From assembly GCA_023230175.1 (NCBI GenBank), contig JALNXV010000227.1:1-6137 (forward strand): DNA of 6,137 bases, in the 5' to 3' direction. Origin of the DNA: Candidatus Cloacimonadota bacterium. Lineage in GTDB: Bacteria > Cloacimonadota > Cloacimonadia > Cloacimonadales > WRIO01. Every line of letters starts with the position of its first letter. Position 1 is the first letter of the stretch. The notes beneath the pieces are model-generated. The model was not told the origin of the DNA and ran no database searches. It saw only the letters and a program-made list of their open reading frames with translations. Shown one piece after another: positions 1 through 5,713 of the stretch. The translations under genes and the position numbers were made by a program.

Positions 1-165
1 TTCAAAATCTGACCTTCTGTAAAGTAAAAATAATGTGCCATCCTTTTCTAAATATACATTTGTTGTGTTTTCGTCTTCTTTAATATTAAAACCTAAAACA
101 TCTCTATAAAAGCGAATCATTACAGCCATATCCTTGACAAATAGCCCGAAACCTTGTAATTTCAT
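1..165 (-). CDS. VOC (glyoxalase/bleomycin-resistance fold) protein, N-terminal part only
   Basis: The first 55 codons of a gene that runs off the left edge of the window. The visible protein begins MKLQGFGLFVKDM, continues through FYRDVLGF and reaches LEKDGTLFLLYRR. This beta-alpha-beta-beta pattern, with a short FYRDVLGF helix after the first strand, is the classic first half of a vicinal-oxygen-chelate module. The start is the ATG at 163-165, preceded on the minus strand by GAGGT with a 5-nt spacer. VOC proteins include glyoxalase I, antibiotic-binding proteins and dioxygenases. The visible half has no obvious metal-binding His in the first strand, so substrate and metal use cannot be inferred. 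It lies about 100 bp downstream of the VWA gene on the same strand with its own possible promoter, so it is probably a separate unit. The family call is fairly secure; the function is unknown. Confidence 0.8.
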   Translation of the reverse strand, partial: MKLQGFGLFVKDMAVMIRFYRDVLGFNIKEDENTTNVYLEKDGTLFLLYRRSDFE

Positions 166-218
166 TTTATACCTCATTTTATATATAAATCTATCCTATA
201 TAATGCATAATAAAAGAT

Positions 219-247
219 TGAATAATTTAATTTCATTAATTTGTCAA
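219..247 (-). promoter_or_regulatory. Possible promoter of the VOC gene
   Basis: On the minus strand a perfect TTGACA (247-242) lies in the gap between the VWA stop and the VOC start. The hexamer 17 nt further on is TATTCA, a poor -10 match, so the placement is tentative. A small inverted repeat, GTATT-AACG-AATAC (248-261), sits just upstream of the -35 box. It could be an operator or a weak end structure for the VWA transcript; it has no T-run and is too short to call a terminator. Confidence 0.3.
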
Positions 248-267
248 GTATTAACGAATACAATATT

Positions 268-1584
268 TTATAATTCATTTCTAATATTTGAGATCTGATT
301 TTTTATATCATCTTCTATATGTTTATCTAATTTATAAGTGTTTTTACTATCAAATATATTTAATGACACATTACCTTTTAAATTAATTATTTCGCCATTT
401 GCTTTTTCTACTCCACTCTTTGCCAATCTATTACCAATTCTGTCAGCTTTAATTTTTGAATCATTAAGAATTGGATTAATGATAAGAAATTTTATTTTAT
501 TTTCTGCTATTTTTTCACATTCATTTAAAAACTCTTTACAGATAGGTTCATCTAATAAATCCTTATATTTATATGTCATAGGCTCAGGATAACAATCTGA
601 AATCAAAATAATAACATTTGCCATCCCGGGAAGATTATACCTATTTTGTGTAAACACATTTACAGCTTTTTTAAGTCCTTCGCTTAACGGTGTAAGTCCT
701 TTAGTCTTTGTATTATTTATTGATCCGATTATTTGATGAATATTTTTTGTCGGATAATGAATAATATTTGCTTTCTCATTATTAAAGGTAATCAAGCCAA
801 GCTTATCATTAGAATTTTTTGCAGAATTTGTAATCAAAGCAATGACTTTATCAATTAATTGCGTAACCCAACTAACGGAATTACTCGTGTCCAGAACTAT
901 CATTATATTAAAGACTTGCTTAAATGAATATACCGGATAACGATAATGATTTGGATTGACATTTATTTTAAAGGGATTTTGTGTAAATGAACCTGACTCT
1001 AAGGCATATAACACAGAATGAAATAAGTCAAATTTATCATCTTGTTTTCGTGTTGCAGAATATGTTATGATTTTTGTTTTGACGTTATTATATTTATTCC
1101 GATTATCAATCGAGATAAACTTTTTTCTTTTTAAGTTAACCTTTTGTTGAGATTCATCTAATCTTACTGAAAATGAATTATCATCAACTTTTTTTATGAT
1201 AGAATCAATTAAACCTTTTTTAACTTTTTGCAATTTTGAAGTTATTTTTGGTTTTACTCTTGCAAATTTTACTATCATATTTACAATATCTTTTATTGAT
1301 AACGATTCTGAAAATAATCCTTGAAAAGGATTCATATTTGACCGGTTTAAATCAATTCCTAACATATTTAGTTTATTATTTTTATTGGAGAGCAAAGAAA
1401 AAATACCATAAAGACTTTCTTTATTGGCCTTTGTTTTTTCATATTCAGCCAATATTTTATCAAAATCATTTAAAAGTTTCTTTTCATACTCGGTAAGTTC
1501 TTGATCTTTTATCTTATGATAAATAAATTCTATTTGATCTCGATTATATTCAGGATTGATATCATTAAAGTAAGATAATGACAA
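268..1584 (-). CDS. VWA-domain protein, BchD/ChlD-like partner of the adjacent AAA+ ATPase
   Basis: A 438-residue protein. Residues 1-130 are helical and charged, and residues 150-215 form a basic linker. A C-terminal von Willebrand factor A domain starts near residue 226. The MIDAS metal site looks complete: D232-T-S-N-S236 in IMIVLDTSNSVSW, T298 in GLTPL, and D330 in ILISDCYPEP. In magnesium and cobalt chelatases such a VWA subunit joins an AAA+ subunit and couples ATP hydrolysis to a large catalytic subunit. Here it follows the BchI-like gene by only 17 nt, so the two are almost certainly cotranscribed and act as a pair. The start is a TTG; the first in-frame ATG is at codon 74, too far in. 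No good ribosome-binding site precedes the TTG, which suggests coupling to translation of the upstream gene. Unlike true BchD/ChlD it has no N-terminal AAA+-like domain. No chelatase large subunit is visible, so the target is unknown. Confidence 0.85.
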   Translation of the reverse strand: MSLSYFNDINPEYNRDQIEFIYHKIKDQELTEYEKKLLNDFDKILAEYEKTKANKESLYGIFSLLSNKNNKLNMLGIDLNRSNMNPFQGLFSESLSIKDIVNMIVKFARVKPKITSKLQKVKKGLIDSIIKKVDDNSFSVRLDESQQKVNLKRKKFISIDNRNKYNNVKTKIITYSATRKQDDKFDLFHSVLYALESGSFTQNPFKINVNPNHYRYPVYSFKQVFNIMIVLDTSNSVSWVTQLIDKVIALITNSAKNSNDKLGLITFNNEKANIIHYPTKNIHQIIGSINNTKTKGLTPLSEGLKKAVNVFTQNRYNLPGMANVIILISDCYPEPMTYKYKDLLDEPICKEFLNECEKIAENKIKFLIINPILNDSKIKADRIGNRLAKSGVEKANGEIINLKGNVSLNIFDSKNTYKLDKHIEDDIKNQISNIRNEL

Positions 1585-1601
1585 ATTCTGAATACTGTCT
1601 C

Positions 1602-2714
1602 TTACTTTTTTGTTGGAGAGACTAAACCTCCTTTGAATAAAGAAATATTTTCAGGATTTATGTCTGTGTTTAATATTTTCTCAGAATCTAAAACCTTTTC
1701 ATTTTTAAACCAATTTTCTATATCACTAAAGTTAACAGGCTTCTTTAGTCCTCCCTCACGAGTTCTATGCAATAAAGAAAATTTCATAGCCATAATGATG
1801 TGTTTTAACTCTACAATCCTCTTTTCTTCTAAAGCTGCATACGTTTTAGCAGTTTTCAAAATCACTAAATCAGCTCTATGCCCATCAATATTATATTCTA
1901 TTAAAAATGCTAAGATTTTTTTTACTAAATATTCATTGATAGTAACTTCCGGAAGCAAATCTCTGGCATTTACAATTGAAATTTTCATTAAATCATTTAT
2001 TTTCTTATACTTATGGTAGAATTCTTCAGGATTATTTTCAAAAGCTGTATTTCTCTTTATAATTTCTAATCTCTCTTCCGGATTTTTAACTGTTTCAAGA
2101 TTTACAAACATAGGGAATCTATCCAATATCTGAGGTCTAAGTTCTCCCTCTTCTTTATTCATAGTACCAATTAGCAAAAAATTTGACTTATGTTTAATAG
2201 AAAAACCATCTCTTTCAACAACATTATAAGCACTCGCAGAAACATCTAATAAACTATCAATTATATGATCAGGCAATAAATTAACTTCATCAAGATATAG
2301 TATTTGCCTGTTTGCTTTTGCTAAAATACCCGGTACAAAATGCCTTGTGCCGTCTTTTAGTAACTGTTCGACATCAATCTTACCAAATAAATTATCTTCA
2401 CTAATATTTAAAGGAATATTTACCACTTCAATCTCTTTATTAACTATTAAAGTATGATTTACCTCTTTAATTTTTTGACAATCAGGACATAAATTTTCAA
2501 AATCACCTACAATACAATTATATCTACAGTTAGCATACACTTGAATCTCCGGACAAATCTGTGGGATACCATATACTAATGAACTTTTCCCTGTTCCCTT
2601 TGTACCGGAAATTAAAATACCACCGATTTGAGGATTAATAATATTCAAAATTATGGCTAAACTTGCCTCTTCTTGACCTATTATTGACATAAATGGAAAT
2701 CTTAAATATTTCAT
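1602..2714 (-). CDS. BchI/ChlI-like AAA+ ATPase (magnesium-chelatase subunit I family)
   Basis: A 370-residue AAA+ ATPase, close to the usual length of ChlI/BchI. The N-terminus (FPFMSIIGQEEASLA) matches the family's GQE opening. Visible motifs are Walker A G37-TKGTGKS44, Walker B ILYLDE with D142-E143, sensor 1 N186 in GTMN, and the arginine-finger stretch ELRPQILDRF (189-200). The sensor 2 region is DGHRADL with R280. GTMN followed by EEGELRPQ is characteristic of BchI rather than generic MoxR. Four cysteines at 63, 67, 76 and 79 form a possible metal-binding knuckle in the insert after the first helix. The family forms hexameric rings that drive remodelling with a VWA partner, and that partner is encoded 17 nt downstream. 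The ATG start is supported by AAGGAG with a 5-nt spacer. Without a CobN/ChlH/BchH gene in view, tetrapyrrole metallation is not supported. A cobaltochelatase-type or a MoxR-VWA-like chaperone role are both possible. Confidence 0.9.
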   Translation of the reverse strand: MKYLRFPFMSIIGQEEASLAIILNIINPQIGGILISGTKGTGKSSLVYGIPQICPEIQVYANCRYNCIVGDFENLCPDCQKIKEVNHTLIVNKEIEVVNIPLNISEDNLFGKIDVEQLLKDGTRHFVPGILAKANRQILYLDEVNLLPDHIIDSLLDVSASAYNVVERDGFSIKHKSNFLLIGTMNKEEGELRPQILDRFPMFVNLETVKNPEERLEIIKRNTAFENNPEEFYHKYKKINDLMKISIVNARDLLPEVTINEYLVKKILAFLIEYNIDGHRADLVILKTAKTYAALEEKRIVELKHIIMAMKFSLLHRTREGGLKKPVNFSDIENWFKNEKVLDSEKILNTDINPENISLFKGGLVSPTKK

Positions 2715-2719
2715 TATTA

Positions 2720-2760
2720 CTCCTTATGATAAATACTAAAACTTCATATAATTTTGTCAA
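2720..2760 (-). promoter_or_regulatory. Promoter and ribosome-binding site of the ATPase-VWA operon
   Basis: On the minus strand TTGACA (2760-2755) is followed after 16 nt by TAGTAT (2738-2733), a 4/6 match to the -10 consensus. AAGGAG (2725-2720) then lies 5 nt before the ATG. This predicts a very short untranslated leader. The T-rich tract further upstream (2767-2775 on the plus strand) could act as an UP-like element. The -35 match is perfect; the -10 is moderate. Confidence 0.5.
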
Positions 2761-2840
2761 TATAATTTTTTTTTTACTCAATATTAAACTATCTATATTA
2801 ACTATTTCTATATCAATAAAAATGAAAAAATATATCATCA

Positions 2841-2986
2841 TTTTAAGAAGCTGTCTCAAAATTCACGTACCATGAGCATCCTTGCTCGTGCATAAAAGAT
2901 TAAATTGTTTTATTTCAATAAGTTATCACAAGCAAGCAAGATGCTTGCTGTACGATTTTTTTGCATTTTGAGAAAGCCTCTTAAAA
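2841..2986. mobile_element. MITE-like element, 146 bp, with 22-bp terminal inverted repeats
   Basis: The ends 2841-2862 and 2965-2986 are inverted copies differing at 2 of 22 positions, with the shared core CTCAAAAT. Inside are two further hairpins. One is CATGAGCA/TGCTCGTG around a 4-nt loop (2871-2890, one G-T pair). The other is a perfect AGCAAGCA/TGCTTGCT with a 3-nt loop (2931-2949). There is no open reading frame of note inside, so any transposition would need an enzyme supplied in trans. Both ends contain TTAA (2843-2846 and 2981-2984), which could be either a duplicated target or part of the repeat; no other target duplication is visible. The element lies 126 bp upstream of the ATPase gene. 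A REP-like or attachment element is an alternative reading. Confidence 0.65.
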
Positions 2987-3047
2987 TCTATGATTTAAAT
3001 AAATCTTAATAACGCTTTGTCGGAATTGATTTTACTTAATAGAAATA

Positions 3048-3078
3048 AGGCTATATGTCGTTTGATAACACATAGCCT
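3048..3078 (-). terminator. Intrinsic terminator of the phosphoesterase transcript
   Basis: AGGCTATATGT (3048-3058) pairs with ACACATAGCCT (3068-3078) with one mismatch around a 9-nt loop. It lies 37 nt past the phosphoesterase stop. On the minus strand the stem is followed by the T-rich run TATTTCTATT. The T-tract is interrupted, so termination may be moderate. The near-symmetry could also let it act on transcripts from the other side. Confidence 0.65.
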
Positions 3079-3115
3079 ATATTATTAATTGAACTATATT
3101 ATCTAAAAATAGCTT

Positions 3116-4447
3116 TTAGAAACGTAATGAGTCAAAAGTCATTAGGTTAGCTTTACCGTCATTATAATTATAAAGTTTAACAGAAGTTTGAGAATCTTCA
3201 TCATCACTCTGTGGAGTTATTACAACAAATTCCATTTTTGTGGAAGATAATGTATTATGATCAATCCAAGTACCAGAGTTAACATAAATAGCTTTTTGAT
3301 TGTTATGATCTAAAGAAACTTCCATTTTAGCAACGTGAGTATGTCCAAAAATAACAAGTCTCACATCTGAATTAGGATTTTTAAAATACTGAGTCTTAGC
3401 TTGTTCACTTAGTTCACTTTCATTAGCTGAATTCGCTATTGCTTGAGCTGTAGGAACAGGAACTTGAACTCGATTATGTGTTTGTCTTTGATACCAAGTA
3501 TCTTGAATACCTTTAAATAAATTTACATCTATTTCTCCACCGGGTGTAGTTTGATAAGGTACTAAATCATTAACACAATAAGTATCAGTAAAACCGTCAA
3601 AATTAGTGACAATAATATCTTCATCAAATTTATTATTGATCTTAAGGTAATCAATTGCCCATTCCCATAATCTCCTGTATGAATATAAAAGAGTCTGGCT
3701 TTCATCACCGGATTGATTTGGTGTAACAACAGACAAAGTATCTCCTGCTACCGTCGGATAATTTTGTGCCACGTGAAGAGCTCCTATCCTTGTAAAAAAG
3801 TATCCAGGAGGCGTTATTGTTCCCGGAGCTATGTCTTGATTTGAGTAAGGATCTGGTGAACAAAAGAAGTTGTAACGATGCCCATGTTCAATTGCAATTT
3901 CAGGATATTCGATTGGATAATAAGTTCCTAATCCAAGTTCAGGATCACGTACTTGATTTATTCCCGGTAAGATTTGACTAACACTTGCTTCAGTAACAGT
4001 TAAGTCGTGATTCCCGGGCACATAAGTTACTATAATTTTCCCTTCGTTAATTATGTCCTTAAAAGCATCAATTACACCTTTATTAGTTTCCGCTATGCGT
4101 TGTACAAAATCTGCTTGATCCTTACCTTGATATGTATCAATTGTAGCCGGCACAAACCATTCATCAAGTAAATCTCCGGCAATAACTAATTCTTTAACAT
4201 TTGAAGATTTCTTAAGTCTTAATAAAAAATTCTTTAAATATTTAAGATTATGATTACATTCAGCATAAGATAAATCTGCACCAAGATGCATATCACTGAT
4301 TACAATTATCATATTTCTTTCCATTCCTCCATTAGTAAATGGATCAATACCCTGATCTTCACTTTTAACTGTGTTGCTACACGATGTTAATACACTTAGC
4401 AAAGATATTAACAAAACTACATTGAGTATTCTTTTAAGAACTTTCAT
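3116..4447 (-). CDS. Calcineurin-like metallophosphoesterase lipoprotein
   Basis: A 443-residue exported enzyme. Residues 1-22 are a lipoprotein signal peptide (MKVLKR, a hydrophobic core, then LTSC) with the lipidated cysteine at 23, so the protein is membrane-anchored on the outer side of the cytoplasmic membrane or further out. All five metallophosphatase motifs are present: D52-M-H54, G91-D92 with D95 (GDLLDEW), G145-N-H-D148, H188-G-H190 and G368-H-T-H371. These residues bind a dinuclear metal centre that hydrolyses phosphomono- or diesters; the substrate cannot be read from the sequence. Motifs IV and V are separated by about 177 residues, rich in aromatic residues, prolines and polar stretches, far more than in small family members; this may be a substrate-specific lid. 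The start ATG has AAGGAG 6 nt upstream. Its first codons overlap a 46-codon small ORF, and a terminator follows the stop, so the pair probably forms a short operon. Confidence 0.92.
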   Translation of the reverse strand: MKVLKRILNVVLLISLLSVLTSCSNTVKSEDQGIDPFTNGGMERNMIIVISDMHLGADLSYAECNHNLKYLKNFLLRLKKSSNVKELVIAGDLLDEWFVPATIDTYQGKDQADFVQRIAETNKGVIDAFKDIINEGKIIVTYVPGNHDLTVTEASVSQILPGINQVRDPELGLGTYYPIEYPEIAIEHGHRYNFFCSPDPYSNQDIAPGTITPPGYFFTRIGALHVAQNYPTVAGDTLSVVTPNQSGDESQTLLYSYRRLWEWAIDYLKINNKFDEDIIVTNFDGFTDTYCVNDLVPYQTTPGGEIDVNLFKGIQDTWYQRQTHNRVQVPVPTAQAIANSANESELSEQAKTQYFKNPNSDVRLVIFGHTHVAKMEVSLDHNNQKAIYVNSGTWIDHNTLSSTKMEFVVITPQSDDEDSQTSVKLYNYNDGKANLMTFDSLRF

Positions 4448-4574
4448 GATTTTCTCCTTTAATTAATATTTTTAAAAATTTGATTTTTTGATAATCGAGA
4501 AAATCGATTACCAATTCTTCCATAAACATAGTCGGTAGTATAAAATTTGGCAAATTTTTTTTATACTTGCTCAT
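4434..4574 (-). CDS. Small ORF, 46 residues, overlapping the phosphoesterase start
   Basis: An ATG at 4572-4574 is preceded by a perfect AGGAGG with a 5-nt spacer, among the best ribosome-binding sites in the window. It encodes MSKYKKNLPNFILPTM and continues through FMEELVIDFLDYQ to a basic tail ending GENHESS. The stop lies inside the phosphoesterase gene, overlapping its start by 14 nt in another frame, a layout typical of translational coupling. The protein is amphipathic with lysine clusters and has no clear membrane segment or known domain. It may be a real small protein or a leader peptide that sets phosphoesterase expression. I do not recognise a family. The strong initiation site supports translation; the coding evidence is otherwise limited because the sequence is so AT-rich. 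Confidence 0.5.
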   Translation of the reverse strand: MSKYKKNLPNFILPTMFMEELVIDFLDYQKIKFLKILIKGENHESS

Positions 4575-4647
4575 ACATACCTCCTAATTATAAATCAACA
4601 GTGATTCGTGCTAAAGTTTACTCTGTTTTGTTCTAAAACCTTACTTG

Positions 4648-4740
4648 TAAGCAAAAATACACTTTATTTTCACTGTATATGTTGCTTATTCAAGCAGTTA
4701 AATCTAAAAATCACCAGGATATCTAATCTTCACCTTTACT
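4648..4740 (-). promoter_or_regulatory. Structured leader with mini-ORF upstream of the small ORF and phosphoesterase
   Basis: On the minus strand a purine-rich GGAGAGGAG (within 4739-4748) is followed by GTG at 4733 and a 9-codon frame, VKIRYPGDF, ending at 4704. Just after it, TAAGCAA (4648-4654) pairs with TTGCTTA (4682-4688), and an inner ATACA/TGTAT stem (4657-4661, 4674-4678) closes a 12-nt loop. A poor promoter candidate, TTAGCA-16-TATAAT, lies at 4614-4587, and a TTGACA without a good -10 at 4823-4818. The combination of mini-ORF and hairpin in front of a regulated-looking gene suggests a leader, but no known riboswitch or attenuator class matches. It could also be decayed coding sequence. 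Confidence 0.3.
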
Positions 4741-4849
4741 CCTCTCCTAAAAACCTATCGACTATATCCAAAAAAATGTTTCACATATATATCAATATTT
4801 TTTGAATAAGAATATTTTGTCAATTATTTTTTTTTTAAGATTTTTTTCT

Positions 4850-4963
4850 TTATAAGGCAATTTCGGAAAACATAGATATTATCTCTACTTTTGTGTCGTT
4901 GAACTGCATACATATCTTTGACTGTTTTTCCTGGCTTTCAGTAGTTATATTTCTGATTATTAC
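4850..4963 (-). pseudogene. Possible C-terminal remnant of a decayed gene
   Basis: A 37-codon open stretch on the minus strand, bounded upstream by an in-frame TGA at 4964-4966. It reads NITTESQEKQSKICMQ, then DTKVEIISMFSEIAL, and stops. It has no start or ribosome-binding site, and its composition looks more protein-like than the surrounding AT-rich spacer. It could be the tail of a gene, perhaps a transposase, whose 5' part was lost near the repeat end at 5042. No family is recognised with confidence. Confidence 0.22.
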
Positions 4964-5040
4964 TCAATTTTTATGTATTTATATTAATAATTAACGTCTA
5001 TTCACATCATAGATGAGTACCTTTTATATTCCGGAGCGTT

Positions 5041-5140
5041 AGAGTCTGTCCCAAAATAGCAAAAATCATTCAAACCGTTAACAGTACGGCTCACCCGATC
5101 TTTCATTCATTGCGAACGAAATGTAATTACGTAAGCACAG
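5041..5140. repeat. Orphan repeat end, possible IS or MITE remnant
   Basis: GAGTCTGTCCCAAAAT (5042-5057) closely matches the terminal sequence of the MITE-like element at 2841, sharing CTGTCYCAAAAT. The following stretch to about 5140 is richer in G and C than its surroundings and includes CCGTTAACAGTACGG (5078-5092). No matching inverted end is found further right in the window, so only one end is visible. I suspect a dispersed genomic repeat or a truncated insertion sequence. A frame on the minus strand (5002-5106) gives 34 residues containing GLNDFCYFGTDS but has no ribosome-binding site. Confidence 0.4.
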
Positions 5141-5167
5141 GGTTATTAAAAGTTGACACCTACACGA

Positions 5168-5191
5168 TAAATAATTGATTATTTACGTAAA
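5168..5191. repeat. Palindrome cluster (TAAATAAT/ATTATTTA and TTTACGTAAA)
   Basis: TAAATAAT (5168-5175) and ATTATTTA (5178-5185) form a perfect 8-bp inverted repeat with a 2-bp centre. It overlaps the perfect palindrome TTTACGTAAA (5182-5191). A second TTACGTAA lies at 5127-5134. A TTGACA on the plus strand (5153-5158) lies between them without a convincing -10. These could be operator sites, but there is no intact gene directly downstream to regulate. Confidence 0.35.
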
Positions 5192-5291
5192 GATAACACT
5201 TATCAAAATTAAAAACAATTACCTAACAGCAGATTAACATAAATTGGCAGTTGTCTTGAAAAAGTTAAAATTAATATTAAAGAGTTTGTTA

Positions 5292-5544
5292 CTATGAAAA
5301 GTCAGATTTATCATAAAAAGGGTTATCATTCCTCAAAAAGTCAATTGTATTAATAAAATCCATTTCTCCTAAAGTATAGATTTTTACATGATTTCCATAA
5401 AGAAATTCTAAAAATGATTGATTTAAAATCTCCTGTTCAGATAAATATTTCTAGTGAACACTATCTTTTGAATCGTGTTCATGAGCAAGACCATTTACTT
5501 ATGGTTATTCCTAAAATGAATATTAAGAAATAAATTCTTTTCAT
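5292..5544 (-). pseudogene. Broken small lipoprotein gene
   Basis: An ATG at 5542-5544 with AAAGGG 7 nt upstream opens a clear lipoprotein signal, MKRIYFLIFILGITISKWSC, ending in a Cys-Ser. The frame stops at TGA (5479-5481) one codon after the cysteine. Shifting frame, coding-like sequence resumes as AHEHDSKDSVH, meets a TAG (5451-5453), then runs open for 52 codons: KYLSEQEILNQSFLEFLY, GNHVKIYTLGEMDF, then DFLRNDNPFYDKSDFS and a stop at 5292. One frameshift and one nonsense change would restore a lipoprotein of about 83 residues. I do not recognise a family. It follows the terminator of the putative ncRNA on the same strand, so it may be a lost accessory gene or an unrelated remnant. A plus-strand frame over the same bases (5357-5533) has no start site. 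Confidence 0.45.
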
Positions 5545-5616
5545 AATACTACCCTTTTCAATATGATTGGTAATGGAATGTAACTACACCGTCGAGACGA
5601 GGTAATTATTTGTTAT

Positions 5617-5646
5617 AAAAAATGGGAAGCCAGCTTCAACTTCCCA
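5617..5646 (-). terminator. Strong intrinsic terminator ending the right-hand unit
   Basis: On the minus strand TGGGAAG (5646-5640), a 10-nt loop and CTTCCCA (5629-5623) form a perfect 7-bp stem, followed directly by six Ts (5622-5617). It lies 67 nt beyond the stop of the right-edge gene and would define the 3' end of the putative ncRNA. Confidence 0.85.
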
Positions 5647-5713
5647 ACGATAAAATTACAACAACGCAATTCTATCTATGTGCATGTGTGTGATTTGAAA
5701 TCAAGCTGAGCAC
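5617..5713 (-). ncRNA. Putative DRT3-type non-coding RNA with ACACAC template
   Basis: The roughly 97 nt between the right-edge gene and its terminator contain ordered structure and no ORF. On the minus strand GTGC (5713-5710) can pair with GCAC (5683-5680), enclosing a near-perfect TGATTT-C-AAATCA palindrome (5703-5691) and the alternating tract CACACACA (5692-5685). An AT-rich stretch and the terminator hairpin follow. CAGCTT near the 5' end can also pair with AAGCTG in the terminator loop region. As I recall the DRT3 work, Drt3a copies an ACACAC segment of a partner ncRNA into a GT repeat; a CACACACA tract immediately next to an RT-like gene and before a terminator fits that role. The exact 5' end is not visible, and the RNA might begin inside the coding region or upstream. 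An ordinary 3' untranslated region is the alternative. Confidence 0.55.

Larger units (their letters stand above)
2761..3115. other. Gene-free gap between the ATPase promoter and the phosphoesterase
   Basis: Apart from the MITE-like element (2841-2986) and the terminator (3048-3078) this stretch holds no supportable gene. 2761-2840 is nearly pure A and T. 2987-3047 contains nothing I recognise. Short open frames here lack ribosome-binding sites and have the composition expected of AT-rich spacer. Confidence 0.6.

Noticed and set aside
268..2714. Chlorophyll or bacteriochlorophyll magnesium chelatase operon
   Set aside because: No large chelatase subunit or other pigment gene is present, and the VWA protein lacks the AAA+-like half of BchD/ChlD.
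338..2859. Open frames at 338-592, 1236-1496 and 1633-2019 on the plus strand and 2635-2859 on the minus strand
   Set aside because: They lie wholly or mostly inside the ATPase and VWA genes in other frames, or in AT-rich spacer, without initiation signals.
4608..4805. Plus-strand ORF of 65 codons
   Set aside because: No ribosome-binding site, composition of AT-rich spacer, and it runs against the strand of every supported gene and across the minus-strand leader.
5002..5106. Minus-strand 34-codon frame containing GLNDFCYFGTDS
   Set aside because: No ribosome-binding site, and it spans the repeat end, so it is probably the chance translation of a dispersed repeat.
5357..5533. Plus-strand open frame containing SPVQINISSEHYLLNRVHEQ
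   Set aside because: Two in-frame stops immediately precede it and there is no start site. The minus strand over the same bases has a lipoprotein signal with a ribosome-binding site, so I favour that reading.
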